The notes beneath the pieces were generated by a model. That model searched no databases. It saw nothing but the letters and a program-made list of their open reading frames with translations, and was not told where the DNA came from. From JAZRZI01 sp045601325 (lineage in GTDB: Bacteria; Bacillota_I; Bacilli_A; RFN20; CAG-826), in contig JAZRZI010000038.1 of assembly GCA_045601325.1 (NCBI GenBank), forward strand, positions 1-63,436: DNA of 63,436 nucleotides. Direction: 5' to 3'. The position numbers and the translations under genes were made by a program. Positions 36,978 to 45,963 of the stretch are shown here, piece by piece (positions within the stretch are counted from its first letter, which is position 1; every line of letters begins with the position of its first letter).

Positions 36978-38315
36978 CTAATTTGTCACTTCAAGAAGCA
37001 CACATTCTCCTGCCTTTAATGTTAAAGATAATTTGTTTCCTTTAAATGGTTTGGTTGTGTTATCAAAGCTTAAAATATTGCCAATAATACCTCTAGAGAA
37101 GTTAACATTTAAGGTGGATGATTTTTCAAAATTATTATTTGTTAACAAATAAACTGTCTTTTTTCCATAAGAGAACGTGGATAATATTCCACCATTTTTA
37201 CATTTGAATGATTTAATATCACGATTGTTATTAGATTCGTTAGGGAATGGTGAAAACACTGTTAGTTTTGTGTTTCCATCGCTCATAAAACCAATCAATG
37301 TAGAGTTAATCAAAATATCATCAAAGTAACTAATTGCTTTATTTACGTTTTGAATAAATGGATATATTGTGCTTCTTTCACCGCGTTCATTAACGATAGA
37401 ACCAGGCATACCCAAATAATCATCACCATTTGGAGTCATAAAGCAGAAATATTGAAACCCTTTACAACCATATGCTAGAGAAGTGGACACCTGCCAGTAT
37501 ATTTCGCCTTCGGTTGGCAGTCGATATTGGCCTGTGCCAGCTTTATGAGAAGACGCTAACACAAAGTTCCAAAAAGGTACATTGAATCTACGGCTCACTC
37601 TACTTGCGTAAACAAGATTTAAGAAATAATCAGAACGCATGTTTGGAGTATCACCATACTCAGGATAAAAATCGTAAGAAAAATATGGTGAGTTAGTGAT
37701 GCTAACAAAATCTTCTAAATATTGTTGATAATCTCTGCCTGCTAAATAATACTCTGGAAGATAACAAGGATTTAAATTCACATAAAAAAGATAACTGCTG
37801 TCGTAATATGAATAGAAATTTTCCCTTAAGGTTTTGATGGTTTTATAATCAGCATATCTAGGTTCGTCCCACTCTAAAATGCCCGCAAAAGACTCATAAT
37901 CTTCATAATGAGCCTCTTTTAAATATGCGATAGTATCTTCTTTATTTAAATTATGTGCTCCTTGGTCAATTGGTAAAAACAACAAGTCATTTTGTTCTGC
38001 GTATTCAAAAGATTTATATATGCCTTTTCTTTTTCTAGAAAGTTCACTATCGTTTTCCCATATCCAGTCACCCATACCACCATAGATCATGTTTAGGCCG
38101 GCATCTTTAACGTTTTTAAATTGCTCTAATGTATTTAATCCTAATGAGGAATCTGGTCCACACCAAGCAGATATAGGCATTGTGTCAGAATCTAGTTTTG
38201 AGAAAGTATACTTCGCTACTGATGATTCTTCATATTCAAAAGAAGTGTAATCAACGTGATTATTACACGAAGTGAGTAATATAAATGGGATTAAAAATAA
38301 CAATCTTCTATTCAT
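36978..38315 (-). CDS. TIM-barrel glycosidase-like lipoprotein
   Basis: 445 residues; MNRRLLFLIPFILLTSCNN has lipobox LTSC. GILEWDEPRY near residues 130-139 is the likely strand-4 catalytic region. VSRRFNVPFWNF and WQVSTSLAYGCKGFQYF parallel the cytosolic protein at 20876, so this is its exported paralogue. The last 100 residues form a beta-sandwich. No GH family assigned. It starts three bases after the helical-repeat lipoprotein stop, so both are surface-anchored and co-expressed. Confidence 0.62.
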   Translation of the reverse strand: MNRRLLFLIPFILLTSCNNHVDYTSFEYEESSVAKYTFSKLDSDTMPISAWCGPDSSLGLNTLEQFKNVKDAGLNMIYGGMGDWIWENDSELSRKRKGIYKSFEYAEQNDLLFLPIDQGAHNLNKEDTIAYLKEAHYEDYESFAGILEWDEPRYADYKTIKTLRENFYSYYDSSYLFYVNLNPCYLPEYYLAGRDYQQYLEDFVSITNSPYFSYDFYPEYGDTPNMRSDYFLNLVYASRVSRRFNVPFWNFVLASSHKAGTGQYRLPTEGEIYWQVSTSLAYGCKGFQYFCFMTPNGDDYLGMPGSIVNERGERSTIYPFIQNVNKAISYFDDILINSTLIGFMSDGNTKLTVFSPFPNESNNNRDIKSFKCKNGGILSTFSYGKKTVYLLTNNNFEKSSTLNVNFSRGIIGNILSFDNTTKPFKGNKLSLTLKAGECVLLEVTN

Positions 38316-38318
38316 TAT

Positions 38319-40898
38319 CTAATTAACGCCTTTAATAGCGCTAATCTTTAAAGTACCTAAAGCGTTGTTATAAACAACACCCAAGCCATTATGAGGATAG
38401 CCAGAGCCTTGACCAACCAAACTAACAGGAACAATTATATCGTTCCACCCTTGATTTAAGTTTTTGCTCACTCCAGCCCAAGATGTACCATGTATCTCTA
38501 AATGAGCACCTTCTTGAGGAGAATAAATCTTGAACGATAAGTTTGTGTAGTTGTTCATTTTGCTATTAACAGGAATCAAGAAGCTATGTTCACCAGAATC
38601 GGGATTTTCAATAACTTGAACAACACCTTCATCTTCATCGATTGCGGTTATAGAACTAAGTGGTCCATAATCCCATCCAGCAAAGTTGGTTTTTCCATCA
38701 TAAATAATGTCTGGGTCGGTGACTTCTAGTCCAAAGACAGCGCCAAATTTCCACTCACCTGCAGAGTTGTTGATAATAATGCCAACTGCGTCAATTGGAT
38801 ATGTTCCATTAAATAAGCTTACTGGCACAACAATTTCGTTCCATCCTTGTTTCAAATCTTTACTTACTCCATTCCAAATTGTGCCATGGACACCAATGTG
38901 TCCTGAATTGGTTGGGCAATACACTGTTAAAACAATATTTTCATATGCGGTGATGCCATCATATTTAGGAATAGTTAAGCTTTGTTCTCCAGTATCAGAC
39001 GCGTTTAATACTCTGAGATTACCATACACATCATCGTTAACGTTTTGTAATGCTTCGCCTGCAGTAGATAATGGGTATTCCCATTTACGTAATGTTAATG
39101 AACCATCATCGATAATATTGAACATTTCTAACGATTCGGTAGCAGCGTTATAAATTGAATAATCTAAAATAGGATCGTTTTTAATGGATTCTGGTTCATT
39201 ATCCAAATCAGAAACGGATTTTGCTAACGCCATAGCGTCGATGTATGAACTTAATAAAGTAAGCGGGGCTAAGGCATTTAGTTTTTCTTGATAAATAGCC
39301 ACACTAGCGTCGTGATTATATTCCGCTACTGCAATTTCTAATTCTTCTAACTTGCTATAGTTAGTAACAGCGAGTTTTTCGTTGTCACTTAATCCGTTAT
39401 AAAGGTTTCTCGCTTGAATGATAGCTTCTTCCTCTTCTTTCGAATGGTCTACATAAGTTAAAGCATCAATAGCGTCGCAAACAATATTTACATGGTAGTT
39501 AAAAACATTGGTTTCATATTCAATAAGTTTACTGATGTTAGTAACTAACCTCTTGCCACCTCTGCTAAGAGCGTTATATGCCGCTCTAGCAGCAACGATT
39601 GCGTTTTGTTCTTCACTAGAATATGTATTTAGTGTTAAATCTTCGATTTGTTTAATAACTTTTTCCACATTTGTTGAATCGACATATCCATAAACATTAG
39701 ATATTTTCCAAGGACTTGTAACCCTGTTTAATTCAAGAACGATATTAAAATCAGTTAAATGGTTGGCTTTTAATTGATTTAAATCAACATTAACTGTAAA
39801 CCATCCCTGTCTCACATTAGCGATAGAAAAATAGTGAACCCAGTCTAGATTCCATAGATTAATATTATCGGTTAAGCTATTAGGATTATAGAACATAAAA
39901 AACAAGTTATCATATTCACTAATATCGGTGTTATTTGCAAAGCCGAAGCAGGCATTGTGAGAAGTGTTATCGATTGTGTAAACATCACCAAAGTCATTGT
40001 CTTTTTCTGGTGCAAAAGTAGAAGTTACTTCAAATCCAAGGAATTCTTTATGATCGCTTAATGATTCCTTACTATAGTCAGTAACTTTTTTATATTGGGA
40101 CAAAGAGGCTTCTAATTGTTCAACCTTCTCTTTAGCGGTATTAGAAACATCGCCATACCATTTATCGGCTTTTATGGTTTCTATTTTTACATTGAGTTTA
40201 AGACAATCTTCAAAAGAAGATGAAACTAGACTTAACTCATCAATAACGGTTTCTAAAGCAGAAACACGTTCTTCACGATATTTATTTAACAAATTATTAA
40301 AATTATCTATTAAATCTTTTTCAATATAAGACTTATATTCATCGCTTAATGCATCTAAAGACTCTTTCACCGCTAGCAAGTCTTCTTCGCTGGATGCATC
40401 ATCTAATTCATTAAGCATACCAACCACTTCTGATATAGCTTCTAATATCATTATACGATGTGCTTGTTGTTCAAGTTTGCTCAAATTAGTCACGTATGCT
40501 TTTTGCTCTTCACTTAGTTCATCATAAGCTTCATAGACTTCGTCGATTTGATATTGTGTTGAGTCATCATTTAATTTGTCGATTAACGCAACAACTTTAG
40601 AGGCAGCAATTTTGTTTTCGTGAGTTACCAAAACATCATAGTTGGTAACTAATCTTTTTTGGACATTGATTAAGTTATCATACATCTCTCTTACTCTAGC
40701 AACTTCCTCTTCGCTAGGGTTTTCTCCAAGATTATTAATGGCTTCAATAACCTCATTAGCGCGGTTTTGGTTTATAACTTCTTGACTTTCGGTCCCTCCG
40801 TTACCACCACCACCATCTGATTTATTGCATCCGGTGATTAAAGATACAGCAAGAAAAGAAAGCATTAATTTTTTAATTAACTTATGGTTTTTGTTCAT
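38319..40898 (-). CDS. Modular lipoprotein with helical repeats and two carbohydrate-binding-like domains
   Basis: About 859 residues from the ATG at 40898, with AAAGGAG seven bases upstream. Lipobox LITGC, then a Gly-rich linker. Four or more roughly 70-residue helical repeats follow, each ending in a pattern like YDELSEEQKAYVTNLSKLE or YNGLSDNEKLAVTNYSKLE. One beta-sandwich is inserted between repeats near residues 265-385. The C-terminus has two tandem related beta-sandwiches of about 105 residues, recognisable by VHGTIWNGVSKDLKQGWNE and IHGTSWAGVSKNLNQGWND. It probably binds glycans at the surface. No enzyme motif is seen. First gene of its operon. Confidence 0.65.
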   Translation of the reverse strand: MNKNHKLIKKLMLSFLAVSLITGCNKSDGGGGNGGTESQEVINQNRANEVIEAINNLGENPSEEEVARVREMYDNLINVQKRLVTNYDVLVTHENKIAASKVVALIDKLNDDSTQYQIDEVYEAYDELSEEQKAYVTNLSKLEQQAHRIMILEAISEVVGMLNELDDASSEEDLLAVKESLDALSDEYKSYIEKDLIDNFNNLLNKYREERVSALETVIDELSLVSSSFEDCLKLNVKIETIKADKWYGDVSNTAKEKVEQLEASLSQYKKVTDYSKESLSDHKEFLGFEVTSTFAPEKDNDFGDVYTIDNTSHNACFGFANNTDISEYDNLFFMFYNPNSLTDNINLWNLDWVHYFSIANVRQGWFTVNVDLNQLKANHLTDFNIVLELNRVTSPWKISNVYGYVDSTNVEKVIKQIEDLTLNTYSSEEQNAIVAARAAYNALSRGGKRLVTNISKLIEYETNVFNYHVNIVCDAIDALTYVDHSKEEEEAIIQARNLYNGLSDNEKLAVTNYSKLEELEIAVAEYNHDASVAIYQEKLNALAPLTLLSSYIDAMALAKSVSDLDNEPESIKNDPILDYSIYNAATESLEMFNIIDDGSLTLRKWEYPLSTAGEALQNVNDDVYGNLRVLNASDTGEQSLTIPKYDGITAYENIVLTVYCPTNSGHIGVHGTIWNGVSKDLKQGWNEIVVPVSLFNGTYPIDAVGIIINNSAGEWKFGAVFGLEVTDPDIIYDGKTNFAGWDYGPLSSITAIDEDEGVVQVIENPDSGEHSFLIPVNSKMNNYTNLSFKIYSPQEGAHLEIHGTSWAGVSKNLNQGWNDIIVPVSLVGQGSGYPHNGLGVVYNNALGTLKISAIKGVN

Positions 40899-41250
40899 AT
40901 TTTTCTCCTTTGGCTTGGTTAGATTCAAATATGTTGTTACTTATTTTATATTTTACCACTTAATTTAATCGTAAAAAATTATTCTAATAGTTTTTTAAAA
41001 GAAAAAGGCATCTATCCAATTGTTGATATAATTAAGTTAAATATTAACTTTTGTGTTTATAGCACGCAAAAAATATTTTGGATTTTTTATGTATAGCGTT
41101 TAAAAACAAACAAAACAAATTTATAAACCTAAACATTCAGTGTAGGAATAAATTAAGCAAGTGCAGTCGATTGAAAATTCAACTTCCTGTTCAATAATAA
41201 TCTTCATATCAAGTAAAATTATTGTTCAAATGTTTTGATTGGTTGGCCGA
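40899..41250. other. Intergenic stretch upstream of the modular lipoprotein
   Basis: About 350 AT-rich bases. On the minus strand TATAAA near 40950, with TTACGA 18 bases before it, is a weak promoter candidate for the modular lipoprotein. A 28-codon minus-strand frame (41121-41207, MKIIIEQEVEFSIDCTCLIY...) may be a gene remnant, but it is too short to support. I see nothing else. Confidence 0.4.
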
Positions 41251-43644
41251 TTATACTTTAGTTGTCTTACGTTTTCTATGGATAACGTAGAAAACTAATC
41301 CAACATTAATTGTTAAAAAAATTAATACAATCACAATTGTGTTATTAGACTTGAGTATTGATGGGACTAAAGGTGAGTTGTTCGCAAAGACAATCAAGCT
41401 TGATCTTTGAGCAAAGTCTCCACCATGTTCATCTAACAAAGATTGATATTTTCCATAAATATAGTCGTATTTTTCTGAGAAGGTTTTTAGTTTTGTGTTT
41501 AGACTGGATGAGTTGTCTTGTTTGAAGAATTCCATCAAACATTCGCTAGGCGTACCATTAAGACGTCTATCAAAACTATCGTATTGATCTTCCCAAAGTT
41601 TAATTAATGATGCTTGACTTGTGCTGCCATCCGCTAAGCAATAAAATGCACAATCCTTAATAAATCCCTCGCAAAGTCCTTCTAAAACCCCCTTACCATA
41701 TTCGCTGATAATCAACGTTGATTGGTTGGCTTTTGGTGTTGCGGTATAAGTATTGAACGATGTGTCATAATAATTAAAACCGCCTGGTAATAAAGGGAAA
41801 TAGAAATCAAGGTTGCATGTGGATTTTTTAGGCATGCACTTTGGTGTTTTTAAATAGAAGAATGTCGCATTATTAAAGCAATCAACTGAATTAGTAACAT
41901 TAGTTAAATCAAAGTTAGAGAGATCTAATAAAGTTAGGCTACTACATCCCGCAAACATTTCTGAAATAGACACTAGTGACTTTAATGAAAAATCAAGAGA
42001 GTCAATTAACTTTAAGTTTGAACAGTTTTTAAACATGCGGTCCGCATAAATAACCATAGGAGTGTCGAAGTTTGCAAAATTCAAAGTCTCTAATGAGGAA
42101 CAACCTTCAAACATAGAAGCACAGCTCATATTTGATTCAGTATTTAAGTTTCCAAGTCCTTCAATAGACTCAACATTAGTTAAATCTTTAAATAAGTTGT
42201 TGCAACTTAAGATAGTAACCTCATCTTGAATAATAACTTTTGTAATGTCTTTGTATTCATCTGAGCCTAGTAAAGAGAAGATGGAGTCCACTCCTTCAAA
42301 AGGAAATTCAAATGATGTATTAAGATCAGATTTTAAAATTTCATATGTATCTTTAGAAGCAATATATCCGATGTTACTTGTGGTATTAATAGCGATATGG
42401 ACTAAGCCATCTGGAGATAACGCACCAGGGCATCTTTCTAAGAAATCACCACCATAATTTACAAATACATGACAATATGTTGAATAAAGATCTTCATAGA
42501 GAGCTAACCACTCAGAAACAACATCGTTTATCGTGCTTGTTGAACAAGTTTTTAGAATTGTAAATATTGCCTCATAATCTCTTTCGCAAAAATATTGAGA
42601 ATAATCATAAGAAGAGAGCTCGTTCCAGAGACCCCTTATTCTATCTATATCAGGAGAATCTACAAATTCTTTAAACATTCTAAGGCCAAGTTCTGAATAG
42701 CTAACAACATTTTCTTTTATGTCTTTTTCATAGTAATAAGTAATAGAGCTATTTGAAGGAACCATATATGTATAGTTATTAAGATTATAATCATAATAAA
42801 AATATGGGTCTGTGGTCTCGTAACGCAAATCAAATTTAATCGCGTTTTCATCATGTGAATATGGCTCTGGAACGTATTTCGGACCATTGATTATTTTTGG
42901 TTGTGTGCCACGGAAGAAGTCTTCTGTGAAAGGGCTTTTTGTTAACTCAAAACTTGAAATATCAAGATAATCTAAAGATGCACACCCATGAAACATGGAT
43001 CTCATGTCGCTCGCATTTCTAGTATTAAATGATGATAAATCTACAGATGTGAGATTGCCACAATTTAAAAACATTCCTTTGAAATTACCGCCATTTGAAG
43101 TATCAAAGTCTGTTAAATCTAATGTTTCAACACCACTACCATAGAACATGTAGGAAAAGTCACCACACTTAGAAACATCAAAATCAGTAAAGTCTATGGT
43201 TTTAAGACTATTGCAACCATAAAACATTTGTTCAAAGCTGCGACATTCTGGGACTTTTAAGTTTTCAATATCCACGATTTCTTCAAGATTTTCTAAACCC
43301 TTAAATAAGTATCTACAATCGTGTAACTCGACCTCATCAACAAAAAGAACCGTTTTAATATCACTTAGATAAGAATCTGCACCAGGAAATTGACCTGCTA
43401 AGAAAATTGTTTGTTCTCTTTCTTCGAGAAGTTCGATTTCAGAAAAATACGCAGTCTTCATCATGAAATCATAATATCCAGTAGATATATAACCGATTCC
43501 TTTAGAAACATCGATTGCGATATGACCCCTAGATGTATAAGCTTTTGCTTCTTTTATTGGTCCACCTTTATTAACAAGAGGAAGCGACACCATAAATAGC
43601 GAGGAAAATAATGTTAAAATTTTTAAGTTCTTAATGAATTTCAT
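41251..43644 (-). CDS. BspA/DUF285-family leucine-rich surface protein
   Basis: 797 residues. Signal peptide at 1-35 without lipobox. Tandem DUF285/BspA repeats (MFYGCNSLKTIDFTDFDVS, MFLNCGNLTSVDLSSFNT, MFAGCSSLTLLDLSNFDLT). The protein is internally duplicated: both halves open with a HIAI...IGYI pattern, carry a block of repeats, continue with a helical region and close on GGDF. A C-terminal membrane span (TIVIVLIFLTINVGLVFYVI) precedes a basic tail; there is no LPxTG. The family mediates adhesion in several gut and oral bacteria and is abundant in Mollicutes. Transcribed alone, divergent from the secreted protein at 43767. Confidence 0.82.
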   Translation of the reverse strand: MKFIKNLKILTLFSSLFMVSLPLVNKGGPIKEAKAYTSRGHIAIDVSKGIGYISTGYYDFMMKTAYFSEIELLEEREQTIFLAGQFPGADSYLSDIKTVLFVDEVELHDCRYLFKGLENLEEIVDIENLKVPECRSFEQMFYGCNSLKTIDFTDFDVSKCGDFSYMFYGSGVETLDLTDFDTSNGGNFKGMFLNCGNLTSVDLSSFNTRNASDMRSMFHGCASLDYLDISSFELTKSPFTEDFFRGTQPKIINGPKYVPEPYSHDENAIKFDLRYETTDPYFYYDYNLNNYTYMVPSNSSITYYYEKDIKENVVSYSELGLRMFKEFVDSPDIDRIRGLWNELSSYDYSQYFCERDYEAIFTILKTCSTSTINDVVSEWLALYEDLYSTYCHVFVNYGGDFLERCPGALSPDGLVHIAINTTSNIGYIASKDTYEILKSDLNTSFEFPFEGVDSIFSLLGSDEYKDITKVIIQDEVTILSCNNLFKDLTNVESIEGLGNLNTESNMSCASMFEGCSSLETLNFANFDTPMVIYADRMFKNCSNLKLIDSLDFSLKSLVSISEMFAGCSSLTLLDLSNFDLTNVTNSVDCFNNATFFYLKTPKCMPKKSTCNLDFYFPLLPGGFNYYDTSFNTYTATPKANQSTLIISEYGKGVLEGLCEGFIKDCAFYCLADGSTSQASLIKLWEDQYDSFDRRLNGTPSECLMEFFKQDNSSSLNTKLKTFSEKYDYIYGKYQSLLDEHGGDFAQRSSLIVFANNSPLVPSILKSNNTIVIVLIFLTINVGLVFYVIHRKRKTTKV

Positions 43645-43766
43645 ATAATGAATTTTACATTATTGTTAACAAAAGTCAATTTTTGTAATGTTTCAACGAA
43701 GTTAAGAAAAAACATATTTGATTATTTTTCACAAAATGATAGTATATTAAGCCCGAGAGTTAACAC

Positions 43767-44717
43767 ATGAGAAAAAACATTATTTCAAGTCTTACATTAG
43801 GATTAACAGTGGCTAGTCTAGCCACAATTTTAGTTACAAACGGAAATCAAAAGAAAATAGCGTTAAGTAACGATTGTGACCACACAGGTAACCACTATAC
43901 AGAGTTAGCAAATAGCATTTTCTTTGCGGGCACAAAGGAATATTGGGTTTGTTGCAAATGCCACAACCACTTTTTTGAAAAGCCAGAAGGAAGCTGGACC
44001 GAAAACGGTCAAGCTCCTAAGGTAACCAATAGTGATGATAGATATATAGATTCGATATTTAAAACTCACGGGGTTTCCAAAGGCGAAGTTATAGAAAACG
44101 GATATACATTTGATGGAATGCTAGATCCTACAAAACAATATGTTTGTTACAACAAGCCATTATCTTTGACTAACTTATCATTTACATTTAAATGCGATAA
44201 TTTAACCACTAATTATGAAGAGTGTGTTGGTTTCTATTTGCACACTCACGGTTCTGTAGTGCCAATAAGCAAAGCGTTTCAGCCTATAGTCTTTTCTTTA
44301 TGGAGTGGAGTTGGCTACGGGAACGAAATATTTGGTTATTTATCAAATAATGAATCATATGAAACCGAATCAATTGCATTAGGGGATTTAGAAGCAACAA
44401 AAAATGGCTTCAACACAAGTGGAGGCCCTGTTGATTATTATCGTATTAACGATTTGATTGATATTACTTTCAATTTTTCAGTTATGGATAATGGCTTTTT
44501 GAAAATAGAAATGAAGTCGAATAACATCAACTGTTTTTCCGGACATAACGCATATAACGTTAACGGCGCAGGAGACACCGTATTTACTTATGTTTCACCA
44601 TCAAGTTTGGGCAAAAAAGACCTAGCAAATACAGAATTTTATCTAAGCTTATTTGGCAAAAGATTTACGCACATAGAAAACTCTTCCACTATTACCATAA
44701 CAAACATTTCTCAATAG
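43767..44717 (+). CDS. Secreted protein with a Cys/His-rich module, unknown
   Basis: 316 residues with signal peptide at 1-32. Residues about 36-75 (CDHTGNHYTEL, then GTKEYWVCCKCHNHFF) match a small Cys/His module common in exported Bacillota proteins with Ig-like repeats. The rest looks like a lectin-type beta-sandwich. No catalytic motif, no C-terminal membrane anchor. Role not known; an extracellular sugar-binding function is a guess. Confidence 0.55.
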   Translation: MRKNIISSLTLGLTVASLATILVTNGNQKKIALSNDCDHTGNHYTELANSIFFAGTKEYWVCCKCHNHFFEKPEGSWTENGQAPKVTNSDDRYIDSIFKTHGVSKGEVIENGYTFDGMLDPTKQYVCYNKPLSLTNLSFTFKCDNLTTNYEECVGFYLHTHGSVVPISKAFQPIVFSLWSGVGYGNEIFGYLSNNESYETESIALGDLEATKNGFNTSGGPVDYYRINDLIDITFNFSVMDNGFLKIEMKSNNINCFSGHNAYNVNGAGDTVFTYVSPSSLGKKDLANTEFYLSLFGKRFTHIENSSTITITNISQ

Positions 44718-44721
44718 AGAT

Positions 44722-44794
44722 TTAATCTGGATTGAATTCAACATATCCGGTAGCGTCTGTATATGAACCACGAATATAAAAAATAAATTGAATC
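44722..44794 (-). pseudogene. Possible C-terminal remnant of a lost gene
   Basis: Between the secreted protein and the Fic gene, the minus strand reads FIFYIRGSYTDATGYVEFNP then D and stop, which looks like the end of a real protein but has no start and follows an in-frame stop. Too short to assign. Confidence 0.2.
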
Positions 44795-44833
44795 TATCAA
44801 TAAGATAAAACATTGGTTGCAATAAATGTGCTA

Positions 44834-45892
44834 TTACCCGTTATGAATTAATTCATATTTTCTAATTCTTTTTTTAATAATAATAGGTTTTACAAACCCA
44901 TTTTGAGCGAGTTCTGAGCACCAAAAAATTATTGTTCTATTTGAAACGCTAAAAACTATTGACATATCAATGGGAGTAAACGTCTTAACGTTGTTGTTTA
45001 TCAAAAAATCAAGAAACGTTTTTGCTTTCTTAGATAAGTGACTTAATCTTTCTGCTTCAGCATTGTTTGTCTCTTTTTTAGCAATTGACAACGTTTTTGA
45101 AGAATATATTGAAAAAACTCTCAAGAAATATTTAACCCATATTTCTATATGCGGTGGATTGTTTCTTCCATCATAAAACAAAACAGGCAACCCCATTTGT
45201 AAAGAGTTGTAATACTCCTCTATATCATAAGACATGTATTCTTCCAACGAACCAATGCTTTTAAAGCCATATCCAGTAAAAGCTAAATAATAACTTGATA
45301 TAATCCTAGCGGTTCTTCCATTTCCATCCTCGAATGGATGAATGGTAGCAAGTTGATAATGCAAAATTGCAGCTTTAATCAAAGGGTGATCATCAGATTC
45401 ATTTATATACACCATTAAGTCTTCAAGAAGTGGCAAAATATCAGAGTGTTCTGGAGGGATGTAAGCAGGTGTTCCATCATCGTTCCAAACCGCAAATAAA
45501 ACACCAACAGGCATCTGACCTCTAAAGCCAATTCTTTCCTTTGGTTCGCCATCACAAATCATTTTTTGTACATCCAATATCATCTCAATTGATATAGGTT
45601 CGTGACCACTTAGTTTAGATTCTAAAAACTCTAACGCTAAATAATAATTTCTTATTTCCTGTTCGGACTTTAAAAGATGTCTATTTCTTGATTCAATAAC
45701 TTCACTTGCTTGTTCAAAAGACAAAGGGTTTCCCTCAATTTTGTTAGAGGCATATGATGATCTTTTGCGGGTGTTCTTTCTAAATTTGTTTGACAAGGTT
45801 AAAGGGATGTCAATTCTATTCAAAGAATCTTTGTTTTTTTCAATCTCCAAAATATAGTTCAAAATTTCACTATCTATTAAGGCTTTTACCAT
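44834..45892 (-). CDS. Fic family protein (AMP transferase-like) with C-terminal helix-turn-helix
   Basis: About 352 residues from the ATG at 45892, which has AGGA upstream. The catalytic motif HPFEDGNGRTAR near residues 195-206 is complete. An N-terminal inhibitory-helix motif S-x3-E-G (SNKIEGN near 50) indicates an auto-inhibited class II Fic enzyme. The C-terminal 70 residues (FTPIDMSIVFSVSNRTIIFW) look like a winged helix, as in DNA-binding Fic proteins. Fic enzymes transfer AMP or other phosphoryl groups onto target proteins. Direct repeats over its own -35 region suggest autoregulation. Confidence 0.85.
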   Translation of the reverse strand: MVKALIDSEILNYILEIEKNKDSLNRIDIPLTLSNKFRKNTRKRSSYASNKIEGNPLSFEQASEVIESRNRHLLKSEQEIRNYYLALEFLESKLSGHEPISIEMILDVQKMICDGEPKERIGFRGQMPVGVLFAVWNDDGTPAYIPPEHSDILPLLEDLMVYINESDDHPLIKAAILHYQLATIHPFEDGNGRTARIISSYYLAFTGYGFKSIGSLEEYMSYDIEEYYNSLQMGLPVLFYDGRNNPPHIEIWVKYFLRVFSIYSSKTLSIAKKETNNAEAERLSHLSKKAKTFLDFLINNNVKTFTPIDMSIVFSVSNRTIIFWCSELAQNGFVKPIIIKKRIRKYELIHNG

Positions 45893-45911
45893 AACTTTTT
45901 TTCCTATAATA

Positions 45912-45960
45912 AGTATAGCAAAATTCACTATTTTTTCACTATTTTGTTTAGCAAAATCAC
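45912..45960 (-). promoter_or_regulatory. fic promoter region with direct repeats
   Basis: The -10 is TATACT (45912-45917). An 11-base direct repeat TTCACTATTTT occurs twice back to back (45924-45945), covering the -35 position. It is flanked by two copies of TAGCAAAAT(T)CAC (45916-45928 and 45949-45960). Repeats one helical turn apart suit binding of a dimeric or oligomeric regulator. Confidence 0.5.
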
Positions 45961-45963
45961 TAA

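Noticed and set aside
41121..41207. 28-codon minus-strand frame in the gap before the BspA gene
   Set aside because: Too short, no family resemblance, no ribosome binding site.
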